From contig JBOGGN010000320.1 of assembly GCA_050744165.1 (NCBI GenBank), positions 1-8,287 of the forward strand: a stretch of 8,287 nt of DNA, given 5' to 3'. Shown here in pieces: positions 1 to 5,984 of this stretch. Below the pieces are notes generated by a model, which made no database searches, had not been told where the DNA came from, and saw only the letters and a list, made by a program, of their open reading frames with translations. This DNA comes from JBOGGN01 sp050744165 (GTDB taxonomy: Bacteria > Actinomycetota > Acidimicrobiia > Acidimicrobiales > Palsa-688). The position numbers and the translations under genes were made by a program. The first letter of the stretch is position 1. Every line of letters starts with the position of its first letter.

Positions 1-435
1 GGCGTCAGCCGCGTGGTCGCCGCCGACGCTATGGCGGCGACCGCCGAGGTCGCGGGACGGTACCGGACGGTTTCCGTCGGCGACGTCCGAGCCCGGCTGC
101 TTCTGGCCAAGAACCCTGCCGGGTGGCTGGAGGTCTTCGACCTTCTGTCGCCGCCTCCGACGCCGGTCGTGGTGGCCATCAACTCCCGCATCGCCGATGG
201 GCGCGACCCGTCGTGGCTGTGGGACGTGCCGTTCGAGCGGCTGGCCGGGCGGCTGGTCATAGCGACCGGGGAGCGCAGCGCCGACCTGGCGGTGCGCCTG
301 CGCTACGCCGAGGTGGATCACCGCCGCCAGCCCGACCCGGTCCTGGCCATCGCCGAAGCGGGCGAATCCGAGGTGGACGTGGTGGCCAACTACACCTCGT
401 TCCAGGACCTGCGGCGCCGGGTGCCCGATGCCTGA
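1..435 (+). CDS. murT: Lipid II isoglutaminyl synthase, MurT subunit (C-terminal part, 5' truncated by window edge)
   Basis: The reading frame is open from base 1 to the TGA at 433-435, so this is the C-terminal part of a gene that begins before the window. MurT is a Mur-ligase-like subunit that activates D-Glu of the lipid II stem peptide with ATP; GatD supplies ammonia from glutamine, giving D-isoglutamine. The visible part matches the DUF1727-type C-terminal domain: LAKNPAGW (bases 103-126), INSRIADGRDPSWLWDVPFE (178-237), a TGER segment, and the closing VDVVANYTSFQDL. The Asp in WLWD (codon 223-225) corresponds to the Asp reported to complete the GatD catalytic triad in the family. The Mur-ligase ATP-binding domain and zinc ribbon expected upstream are outside the window. 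The gene ends inside a 22-bp duplication and is followed 14 bp later by gatD, which supports the assignment strongly. Confidence 0.93.
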   Translation, partial: GVSRVVAADAMAATAEVAGRYRTVSVGDVRARLLLAKNPAGWLEVFDLLSPPPTPVVVAINSRIADGRDPSWLWDVPFERLAGRLVIATGERSADLAVRLRYAEVDHRRQPDPVLAIAEAGESEVDVVANYTSFQDLRRRVPDA

Positions 436-459
436 GGGCCGGGTGCCCGATGCCTGATG
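416..459 (+). repeat. 22-bp tandem duplication at the murT/gatD junction
   Basis: Bases 416-437 and 438-459 are two adjacent copies of a 22-bp unit that differ at one base; the first 20 bases are identical. Each copy contains ATGCCTGA. In the first copy the TGA is the murT stop (433-435). In the second copy the ATG at 450 starts gatD. In a single-copy ancestor the gatD ATG would have overlapped the murT stop by eight bases (ATGCCTGA), so the duplication separates a formerly overlapping gene pair. The junction also creates GAGGG (434-438), a possible Shine-Dalgarno sequence 11 nt before the gatD ATG. Confidence 0.9.
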
Positions 460-1469
460 GGCCGTCGGCACTCCGCGTGGCCCTGGTCTTCCCCGATCTG
501 CTCGGCACCTATGGGGACTCTGGCAACGCCGTGATCCTGGCCCAGCGTCTGCGGTGGCGGGATCAGCCGGCGGAGATTGTCGAGATCCACGCCGGTGCCG
601 CCGTGCCCGACTCCTGCGACCTGTACGTGGTGGGCGGGGGCGAGGACCAGCCCCAAGCCTTGGCGGCGGCGGAGCTCAACCGGCAACGCTCCCTGCACCG
701 TGCGGTTGAGCGGGGGGCGGCGGTGCTCGCGGTGTGCGCCGGCCTACAGATACTGGGGACGACCTTCGTCGGTCCTGATGGGCTCGAGCAGCCCGGGCTC
801 GGGTTGCTCGACTGCACCACCGTCAGGGGCCGAGGGCGCCGGGCGGTCGGCGAGCTGGTGGTGGAGCCGGCGGGAGCCGTCTCGGCCTCGGCCGCGGCCG
901 GGCTGCCGCTCATGGCCGGGCTGCCGCTCATGACCGGGTACGAGAACCACGGGGGGGTCACCGTGCTCGGGCCCGATGCCGAGCCGTTCGGGTTCGTGCG
1001 CAGCGGTGTCGGCAATGGCTCGGCCGCCACGACCGGGAGCGCCGCGACCTCGGCCGCCACGACCGGGGGCACACCGACCGGGGGCGCCCAGGCTGGGGGC
1101 ATCACGCGACATTTAAGGCGGTATACCGCCTTAAATGTCGCGCGGTCCGCGGCCGAGCGCGTCGTGCCCGGGGCGAGGGTGGTCGACACCGCCCCGCCGA
1201 CCGACGGTGCCGTCAACGGCCGGGTGTGGGGCACGTACATGCACGGCCCGGTCCTGGCTCGCAACCCGGCCCTGGCAGACGCCATCCTCTCACTGGTGAC
1301 CGGCCCCCTGCCGCCTCTCGACGACACCGAGGCCGAGGTCTTGCGCGAGGAACGCCTCCGCCGCGCCCCCGGCGAAGCCTCCCCGGGTTCATCCGGTTAC
1401 GCGGGCTCGCACCGCGCCCGTCCGGGCCGCTGGGATCCTCGCCGGGTCCTGACCCGCAGCCGCCGATGA
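450..1469 (+). CDS. gatD: Lipid II isoglutaminyl synthase, glutamine amidotransferase subunit GatD, with a ~60-residue insertion
   Basis: This is a class I-like (CobB/CobQ-type) glutamine amidotransferase that hydrolyses glutamine and passes ammonia to MurT for lipid II amidation in the cytoplasm. The protein has 339 residues, against about 240-260 usual for GatD. Residues 12-27 (LVFPDLLGTYGDSGNA) are the typical N-terminus. The nucleophile is C96 in AVCAGLQILG, GYENHGG is at 163-169, and the catalytic His is H265 in GTYMHGPVLARNP. Excess length comes from a low-complexity insertion at about residues 191-250, between the conserved GVGNG and DGAVNGRVWGTY. The insertion carries a 30-bp-period repeat and a perfect palindrome; there is also a six-residue AGLPLM duplication and an Arg-rich C-terminal tail (about 306-339). 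ATG 450 was chosen because family homology begins right after it; the open frame extends upstream to 123, but that part only overlaps murT. The active-site residues are intact, so the enzyme is probably functional. Confidence 0.92.
   Translation: MPDGPSALRVALVFPDLLGTYGDSGNAVILAQRLRWRDQPAEIVEIHAGAAVPDSCDLYVVGGGEDQPQALAAAELNRQRSLHRAVERGAAVLAVCAGLQILGTTFVGPDGLEQPGLGLLDCTTVRGRGRRAVGELVVEPAGAVSASAAAGLPLMAGLPLMTGYENHGGVTVLGPDAEPFGFVRSGVGNGSAATTGSAATSAATTGGTPTGGAQAGGITRHLRRYTALNVARSAAERVVPGARVVDTAPPTDGAVNGRVWGTYMHGPVLARNPALADAILSLVTGPLPPLDDTEAEVLREERLRRAPGEASPGSSGYAGSHRARPGRWDPRRVLTRSRR
897..932 (+). repeat. 18-bp perfect tandem duplication inside gatD
   Basis: Bases 897-914 and 915-932 are identical (GCCGGGCTGCCGCTCATG). 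They encode AGLPLM twice, at residues 150-161, just before the conserved GYENHGG motif. The period is a multiple of three, so the frame is kept. The lack of divergence suggests a recent event or strong homogenisation. Confidence 0.92.
1020..1067 (+). repeat. 30-bp-period direct repeat in the gatD insertion
   Basis: The 18-base string TCGGCCGCCACGACCGGG occurs at 1020-1037 and again at 1050-1067, with 12 bases between copies. It encodes SAATTG twice in the low-complexity Ala/Thr/Gly segment of GatD. A further ACCGACCGGGGGCGCC stretch follows, consistent with expansion by slippage. It marks the start of the segment that ordinary GatD proteins lack. Confidence 0.85.
1105..1142. repeat. Perfect 38-bp palindrome (palindromic element) within gatD
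   Basis: The left arm CGCGACATTTAAGGCGG (1105-1121) is the exact reverse complement of 1126-1142. The centre is TATA at 1122-1125, and the whole 38 bp is its own reverse complement. Symmetry stops at 1104/1143. As RNA it would fold into a 17-bp stem with a four-base loop. The TTTAA blocks make it distinctly AT-richer than the surrounding gene. It is read in frame as part of GatD residues 219-231 (around RHLRRYTALNV). No flanking target-site duplication was found. Possible explanations are a short mobile palindromic element tolerated in frame, a protein-binding operator, or an RNA processing hairpin. Confidence 0.95.
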
Positions 1470-2776
1470 TGGCCTCGTCGGCCTTCTACACCGATCGCTA
1501 CGAGCTGACGATGCTCGACGCCGCCCTCCGTGACGAGGTGGCGGGCAGGCGGGTGACCTTCGAGGTCTTTTCCCGCCATCTGCCAACGGGGGGCCGATAC
1601 GGCGTCTTCTGCGGTCTCGGGCGGTTGCTCGACGCCGTGGAACGATTCCGTTTCGACGGGTCCGACCTCGACTGGCTTCGCCAGCAAGGCTTCCTCAACG
1701 ACGCCACTCTCGAGTGGCTCGCGGGGTACCGGTTCTCGGGCGACATCGTCGCCTACCGCGAGGGGGAGCTGTACGGGGCCGGGTCGCCGGTGCTCACCGT
1801 CGATGGCACCTTCGGCGAGGCGGTGCTGCTGGAGACCGTCGTCCTGTCGATCCTGAACCACGACTCGGCGGTGGCCTCAGCTGGGTCGCGCATCGTGGCC
1901 GCCGCCGGGGGCCGGCCCGTCATCGAGATGGGCAGCCGCCGTACCGATCCGGAGGCGGCTGTGGCCGCGGCCAGGGCGGCCTACCTGGTGGGCTTCGCCA
2001 GCTCGTCCAACCTGGAGGCTGGGCGGCGCTACGGAGTGCCTACCGCGGGCACCGCGGCCCATGCCTTCTCGATGCTGTACGACGGGGAGGAGGAGGCGTT
2101 TCGGGCTCAGGTGGCGGCGCTCGGGCCCGGCACGACCCTCCTCGTCGACACCTACGACACCATGGCAGGTATCCGCCACGCCGTGGCCGCCGCCGGAGCT
2201 TTGCTCGGGGCCGTCCGGATCGACTCGGGGGACCTGGCGGCCGAAGCGGTAGCGGCCCGCCGGCTGCTCGACGAGTTGGGCGCCACCGGGACGCAGGTGC
2301 TCTTGACCGGGGACTTGGGCGAGCGAGAGCTCAAGGCGCTGGCGAGCGTCCCCGCAGACGGGTACGGGGTGGGCACAGCCGTGGTTATGGGAGGGGGGCA
2401 GCCGACGGTGGGTTTCGTCTACAAGCTCGTTGCGGTGGGAGGCGACGCCAGCGAGGGAGGCGACGCCAGCGAGGGAGACGAGGCCATGCGCCCGGTTGCC
2501 AAGCAGTCCCCGGGCAAGGTCGGCGTTGCCGGCCGGAAATGGGCCTGGCGCCTGCTCAGTGCGGCCGCCGCTGTGGGTGCGGTCGGTCCGGTGGGGGAAG
2601 AAACGGCCACCACCGACGAACCGCCAACGGTCCCCAACCGAGCCCTCCAGATTCCCGTTATCCGAGGTGGTCACGTCGTTCACCGACCACCACTCGAGGA
2701 GATCCGCGTGTATCACGCCCACGTGCGGGAGGAATGGCCGGTCGACCGGATTCTTCAGGTTTCGCGGCGCATCTGA
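1466..2776 (+). CDS. pncB: Nicotinate phosphoribosyltransferase
   Basis: This enzyme converts nicotinate and PRPP to nicotinate mononucleotide, with ATP hydrolysis, in the Preiss-Handler NAD salvage pathway in the cytoplasm. The protein has 436 residues, normal for the family. Recognisable segments are YTDRYELTM (8-16), ETVVLSILNHDSAVASAGSR (123-142), SRRTDPEAA (157-165), FASSSNLEAGRRYG (177-190), GTAAHAF (195-201; its His probably matches the phosphorylated His of characterised enzymes), VDTYDT (227-232), RIDSGDL (251-257), GVGTAV (301-306) and KQSPGK (346-351). The start is ATG 1466 (or the adjacent ATG 1469), overlapping the gatD stop as ATGATG, so translation is probably coupled to gatD; no clear Shine-Dalgarno sequence is present. 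An acidic duplicated GGDASE segment (325-337) precedes RPVAKQSPGK. A longer in-frame extension back to 1226 overlaps gatD and has no family similarity. Confidence 0.94.
   Translation: MMASSAFYTDRYELTMLDAALRDEVAGRRVTFEVFSRHLPTGGRYGVFCGLGRLLDAVERFRFDGSDLDWLRQQGFLNDATLEWLAGYRFSGDIVAYREGELYGAGSPVLTVDGTFGEAVLLETVVLSILNHDSAVASAGSRIVAAAGGRPVIEMGSRRTDPEAAVAAARAAYLVGFASSSNLEAGRRYGVPTAGTAAHAFSMLYDGEEEAFRAQVAALGPGTTLLVDTYDTMAGIRHAVAAAGALLGAVRIDSGDLAAEAVAARRLLDELGATGTQVLLTGDLGERELKALASVPADGYGVGTAVVMGGGQPTVGFVYKLVAVGGDASEGGDASEGDEAMRPVAKQSPGKVGVAGRKWAWRLLSAAAAVGAVGPVGEETATTDEPPTVPNRALQIPVIRGGHVVHRPPLEEIRVYHAHVREEWPVDRILQVSRRI
2438..2473 (+). repeat. 18-bp perfect tandem duplication inside pncB
   Basis: Bases 2438-2455 and 2456-2473 are identical (GGAGGCGACGCCAGCGAG), followed by a partial third copy GGAGACGAG at 2474-2482. 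It encodes two copies of a GGDASE-like hexapeptide followed by GDE. It lies in a probable surface loop between YKLVAV and RPVAKQSPGK, so the length change is likely tolerated. Confidence 0.92.
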
Positions 2777-2787
2777 GCCCCCAGCGC

Positions 2788-2817
2788 GTCGTTATCGTCC
2801 CGCCTTGGTCCTAAGCT
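2788..2817 (+). promoter_or_regulatory. Candidate promoter giving a leaderless LolA-like mRNA
   Basis: The 48-bp gap between pncB and the next ATG contains TAAGCT (2812-2817), which fits the actinobacterial -10 pattern TANNNT. It ends 7 nt before the ATG at 2825, so transcription would begin at or next to the start codon. A weak -35-like GTCGTTA lies at about 2788-2794, with a spacer of about 17-18 nt. No Shine-Dalgarno sequence is visible before this ATG, in keeping with a leaderless transcript, which is common in actinobacteria. This is inference from pattern and spacing only. Confidence 0.4.
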
Positions 2818-2824
2818 GGCGACC

Positions 2825-4045
2825 ATGGCACCTTCGGCGCGTCAGCGCAGGCTCCGGTGGGCCGCTCCCTTGGGCGTGGCGGCCGTCATCGCACTCATCG
2901 TCGCAGTTCCCGGTCTGTCGGCCGCCAATACGGCCGACCTCCCGCCCCTCACCCCAGCTCAGCTGGTGGCCAAGGTGGAGCAGGCCAACGTCAGCCACTT
3001 GTCGGGAACGCTCAATTTGACCACCAGCCTCGGCATTCCCAACCTGAGCGAGCTCAGCCAGGCCGCCACCAGCGGGGGCGGCGCCCAGTCTGAGCAGGCC
3101 TTCGATCCCACCAGCCTGCTATCGGGCAGCCACAAGGCGCTGGTGTGGTTCGACGGCCAAGGGCGCAGCCGGGCCGATCTGCTCGAGAGCATGGCCGAGT
3201 TCGACGTCATCCATAACGGGACCGACGTGTGGACCTGGGACAGCGTCAGTAAGCAAGCGGCGCATTACACGATGTCCGAGCAGGCCGGCACTGCCACTCA
3301 GAAGCCGGACACCACGACGACCCCGCCCGAAGTGGAGACCCCCCAGCAGCTCGCCGACAAGATCCTCGCCCAGGTCGACCCGACCACGTTGGTGTCGGTC
3401 GGCCCGGCGCTGAAGGTAGCCGACCATGACGCGTACCAGCTGGTCCTGACCCCGCGGTCGGCCGCCTCGACTGTCGACCATGTTGCCATCGCGGTCGACA
3501 AGCAGTCCGGGTTGCCCACGCAGGTCGCCATCTTCGCCAAGGGCCAGAAGGCGGTGGCGCTGCAGCTGGGCTTCGGCCAGATCAACCTCGCCATGCCGAG
3601 CGCCTCGGAGTTCAACTTCACGCCACCGGCCGGCGCCACCGTCACCAATGGCAGCGCCCACTCGGCCGCCGCCGGCACGACCAGCCCGGCCACCCACCCG
3701 GGCACGGTGCGGGGTGCGCTCGGCCTGAAGGGCAGCGGCTCGGCCAAGGCAGCGGGCGCCGCCCCGGCTGCCCCGGCGACCATCTCAGCGGGAGCCACAG
3801 CCGCACCCAGCAAGCCCCAGACCATCGGCACCGGTTGGACCGCCGTCAAGGTTTACAGCCAGGTCCAGATCCCGGCCCAGTTCCAGCAGTACCTGGCGGC
3901 AGGCACCGCGGTGTCGGGAAGCTTCGGGACCGGCAAGCTGCTCCAGACCTCCCTGGTCAACGTCCTGGTCCTCGACAACGGCAAGGTGGCGGTCGGGGCG
4001 GTCAACGCCGCCGCCCTGGAAGCGGCTGCCGCCGCGGCCGCCTGA
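2825..4045 (+). CDS. Secreted LolA/DUF2092-like outer-membrane-lipoprotein-carrier-fold protein
   Basis: The protein has 406 residues. The N-terminus is basic (RQRRLRW), followed by a hydrophobic stretch (about 13-30) and a likely signal peptidase I site near LSA|AN (33-35). No lipobox Cys is present, so it is predicted to be exported, not lipid-anchored. The mature part resembles actinobacterial LolA/RseB-like proteins: TPAQLVAKVEQANVSHLSGT (43-62), VWFDGQGRSRADLL, GTDVWTWDS, HDAYQLVLTPRS, and the closing SGSFGTGKLLQTSLVNVLVL followed by VAVGAVNAAAL. An Ala/Thr/Pro/Gly-rich linker spans about 265-335. The family adopts an open beta-barrel that binds hydrophobic ligands, but the ligand of actinobacterial members is not established. 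In actinobacteria such genes commonly precede an ABC ATPase and permease, as here. The start ATG 2825 fits the signal peptide. The protein ends in a run of alanines (AAAAAAA). Confidence 0.8.
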   Translation: MAPSARQRRLRWAAPLGVAAVIALIVAVPGLSAANTADLPPLTPAQLVAKVEQANVSHLSGTLNLTTSLGIPNLSELSQAATSGGGAQSEQAFDPTSLLSGSHKALVWFDGQGRSRADLLESMAEFDVIHNGTDVWTWDSVSKQAAHYTMSEQAGTATQKPDTTTTPPEVETPQQLADKILAQVDPTTLVSVGPALKVADHDAYQLVLTPRSAASTVDHVAIAVDKQSGLPTQVAIFAKGQKAVALQLGFGQINLAMPSASEFNFTPPAGATVTNGSAHSAAAGTTSPATHPGTVRGALGLKGSGSAKAAGAAPAAPATISAGATAAPSKPQTIGTGWTAVKVYSQVQIPAQFQQYLAAGTAVSGSFGTGKLLQTSLVNVLVLDNGKVAVGAVNAAALEAAAAAAA

Positions 4046-4051
4046 TCCTGG

Positions 4052-5092
4052 GTGGACGCACCGTCCGCCCCTGATCCATCGACGACGCCCGGGAACGGCG
4101 GAAGCGCCCCTGACCATGCTCTGGGGCGCTCCGTGCCCACGCACCAGGGCGGCGACGGGACCCTCGCCATCGCCACTCAGGGCCTCCAGAAGCACTTCGG
4201 GTCGGTGGCCGCGGTCGACGGCATCGACCTGGCGGTGCCCACAGGATCGGTGTTCGGCTTCCTCGGCCCCAACGGCTCCGGCAAGACGACCACCATCCGA
4301 GTCCTTCTCGGCCTCCTGAACCCCACCGGCGGCAGCTGGCAGCTGTTCGGCGAGGCCATGCCGCAGGCCGGCAACCGGGTGCTGCCTCGGGTGGGCGCAC
4401 TGATAGAGGGCCCAGCCTTTTACCCCTGGCTGACTGGGGAGCAGAACCTCGCCCGTTACGACGCCGCCGGACGCGATGGCGCTCAGGCGCGGGCCACCCG
4501 GGCCCGCCGCATCGAGGAGGCGCTCCGCCGCGTCGGGCTTACCGTCGCCGGCGTCCGGCGCTACAAGACGTACTCGCTCGGGATGCGCCAGCGCCTCGGC
4601 CTCGCCTCGGCGCTGCTCCAGCCCCGCCGCCTGCTGGTCCTCGACGAGCCCACGAACGGGATGGACCCCCAGGGTACCCGTGAGATCCGCCACCTGATCC
4701 AGGAACTGGCTCGAGACGGGACCACGGTGTTCCTCTCCAGCCACCTCTTGTCCGAGGTCGAGCAGGTGTGCACCCACGTCGCGGTGATGTCGCTGGGAAA
4801 AATCCTCGCCCAGTCCACCATCGCCGAACTCAGGGCTCGGGGCACTCGCCGCTTGGCGGTGGAAACGTCCCAGGTCGACCTCGCCGCCTCCATCCTCTCG
4901 GGGTTGGGGCTGACCGATGTGGCGACCGACAGCGCCAGCCTGTCGGCCCGCATTGACGGCCAGCCGCCCGAAGACTGCTGCAAGGCGCTGGTCGAGGCCG
5001 GTGTGCGTGTGCGCAGCCTGACCACCATCCAGCCAACCTTGGAGGACGTGTTCGTGTCCCTGACCGGCGAGGGGTTCGATGTCACCCGGTAG
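4052..5092 (+). CDS. ABC transporter ATP-binding protein (ABC-2/drug-exporter type)
   Basis: This is the cytoplasmic ATPase of an exporter and a likely partner of the permease that follows. Numbering from GTG 4052 (346 residues): Walker A GPNGSGKT (72-79), signature YSLGMRQRLGLA (174-185, the divergent form of LSGGQ typical of DrrA/BcrA-like exporters), Walker B LLVLDEP (194-200), D-loop NGMD (202-205), H-loop H231 in SSHLLSEVEQ, and a C-terminal extension ending in TLEDVFVSLTGEG that is typical of this subfamily. The start is uncertain. GTG 4052, 6 nt after the upstream stop, gives a disordered Pro/Gly/Ser-rich N-terminus. GTG 4133 would begin shortly before the domain (LAIATQGLQKHFG). Neither has a convincing Shine-Dalgarno sequence. 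The substrate cannot be told from sequence; the LolA-like neighbour suggests an envelope-related or hydrophobic cargo. Confidence 0.92.
   Translation: MDAPSAPDPSTTPGNGGSAPDHALGRSVPTHQGGDGTLAIATQGLQKHFGSVAAVDGIDLAVPTGSVFGFLGPNGSGKTTTIRVLLGLLNPTGGSWQLFGEAMPQAGNRVLPRVGALIEGPAFYPWLTGEQNLARYDAAGRDGAQARATRARRIEEALRRVGLTVAGVRRYKTYSLGMRQRLGLASALLQPRRLLVLDEPTNGMDPQGTREIRHLIQELARDGTTVFLSSHLLSEVEQVCTHVAVMSLGKILAQSTIAELRARGTRRLAVETSQVDLAASILSGLGLTDVATDSASLSARIDGQPPEDCCKALVEAGVRVRSLTTIQPTLEDVFVSLTGEGFDVTR
4103..4130 (+). other. GC-rich inverted repeat at the 5' end of the ABC ATPase gene
   Basis: AGCGCCCC (4103-4110) and GGGGCGCT (4123-4130) form a perfect 8-bp stem with a 12-base loop. The stem ends 2 nt before the alternative GTG start at 4133. 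There is no T-tract, so it is not a classic terminator. If GTG 4133 is the real start, the hairpin lies in the intercistronic gap and could adjust expression of the ATPase relative to the LolA-like gene; if GTG 4052 is used, it is coding. Function is unproven. Confidence 0.4.
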
Positions 5093-5117
5093 GCGAGGGG
5101 TTCGATGTCACCCGGTA
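5066..5117 (+). repeat. 26-bp perfect tandem duplication across the ABC ATPase stop codon
   Basis: Bases 5066-5091 and 5092-5117 are identical 26-bp copies, and the following base (G) also matches. The first copy contains the 3' end of the ATPase gene and its TAG (5090-5092); the second is a non-coding echo that again ends in TAG (5116-5118). The unit is not a multiple of three, but because it starts within 27 bases of the stop it leaves the protein unchanged. It lengthens the gap before the permease. Confidence 0.92.
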
Positions 5118-5138
5118 GCTCACCTGTCAGTTCATCCC

Positions 5139-5144
5139 GGGAGG
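5139..5144 (+). promoter_or_regulatory. Shine-Dalgarno sequence of the permease gene
   Basis: GGGAGG (within GGGAGGGGG) lies 7 nt before ATG 5152. It is the clearest ribosome binding site among the main genes and fixes the permease start at MVAADLKTLF. The overlapping ATGs at 5079 and 5105 in the duplicated segment are in other frames. Confidence 0.8.
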
Positions 5145-5151
5145 GGGCGCC

Positions 5152-5952
5152 ATGGTGGCCGCTGACCTGAAGACGCTCTTCCGGCGCCGGAGGGTCGTCG
5201 CCCTGCTGGCGGTCCTGGCTGCCATCCCCGCTCTCTTGGCGCTGCTGGTCGAGATCTCCGGGGGTCCGTCCAACGGGCGTGGGCCGACGTTTCTCGACCA
5301 GGTCACGCACAACGGCGTCTTTGCCGCCCTGGTCGGCCTCACCGTGTGCATCCCGGTGTTCTTGCCGCTCACGGTGGCGGTGGTGGCCGGGGACAGCATC
5401 GCGGGGGAGGCCAGCCTCGGCACCCTGCGATACCTGCTGGTCCGCCCCGCCGGCCGCAGCCGGCTCCTGGCCGTCAAGGCGACGTCGGTGGCGGTCTTCT
5501 GCCTGGCCGCGGCCATGGCCGTGGCCCTCGGGGGTTTGATTGCAGGAACCATCCTGTTCCCACTGGGCCGGGTGACGACCCTGTCGGCGACGACTATCCC
5601 GCTCAGCGCCGGCATCGAGCGGACCTTGTTGTCGGCATTGATCGTCGGTGTGCAGCTGTTCGGGATGGCAGCCATCGGCATGTTCATTTCCACCCTGACT
5701 GACGCCCCCGTCGGCGCCATGGCGGCCACTGTGGGCCTCACCATCCTGGCCGCGGTGCTGCTCTCCGTGTCGCAGGTCCAGGCGATCCACCCGTGGCTGT
5801 TTCCCCAGGACTGGCTCAACTTCGCCGACCTGATGCGCGAGCCGGTGCGCTGGACCGGCATCGTGCACGACCTGCTGCTGCAGTTGGCATACGTGGCGGT
5901 GTTCGGGGCCGCCACCTGGGCCCGGTTCACCACCAAGGACGTTCTCGCCTAG
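5152..5952 (+). CDS. ABC-2 type transporter permease
   Basis: This is an integral membrane subunit of 266 residues, the usual size for ABC-2 permeases. A basic cytoplasmic N-terminus (LKTLFRRRR) is followed by six likely membrane segments at about residues 15-34, 55-79, 108-135, 157-181, 184-207 and 239-257. The stretch from AGDSIAGEASLGTLRYLLVR into PAGRSRLLAVK (79-109), between segments 2 and 3, carries the hallmark E..GTL..LL..P..R..L...K pattern of ABC-2 exporters of the DrrB/NatB class. The protein should pair with the ATPase just upstream to form an exporter. The gene starts 59 bp after the ATPase stop, mostly because of the 26-bp duplication and the ribosome binding site, and belongs to the same operon. 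The substrate is not indicated by sequence. Confidence 0.92.
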   Translation: MVAADLKTLFRRRRVVALLAVLAAIPALLALLVEISGGPSNGRGPTFLDQVTHNGVFAALVGLTVCIPVFLPLTVAVVAGDSIAGEASLGTLRYLLVRPAGRSRLLAVKATSVAVFCLAAAMAVALGGLIAGTILFPLGRVTTLSATTIPLSAGIERTLLSALIVGVQLFGMAAIGMFISTLTDAPVGAMAATVGLTILAAVLLSVSQVQAIHPWLFPQDWLNFADLMREPVRWTGIVHDLLLQLAYVAVFGAATWARFTTKDVLA

Positions 5953-5984
5953 AACCTTGGGCGCCGCAGGAAGTCGGGGAAGAC

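Noticed and set aside
123..449. Upstream extension of the gatD frame
   Set aside because: It overlaps murT completely and has no GatD similarity before residue 1 at base 450; the repeated junction and family N-terminus fit ATG 450.
428..457. Nine-codon ORF starting at the ATG in the first junction copy
   Set aside because: It is a by-product of the 22-bp duplication and no independent evidence supports it as a gene.
1105..1142. Intrinsic terminator reading of the palindrome
   Set aside because: It lies in the middle of gatD with both active-site halves in frame and no T-tract follows, so termination here would destroy the gene.
1020..1200. Insertion sequence or integron remnant in gatD
   Set aside because: No transposase fragment, terminal inverted repeats flanking a body, or target-site duplication was found; only a palindrome and short repeats are present.
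1714..2814. Long alternative + strand frame over pncB
   Set aside because: The product is extremely Arg/Gly-rich and overlaps a well-supported pncB in another frame.
4561..5868. Long open frame of 435 codons on the minus strand
   Set aside because: It lies opposite the ABC ATPase and permease, has composition typical of GC-rich antisense frames (many Arg, Gly, Gln and His) and no recognisable domain.
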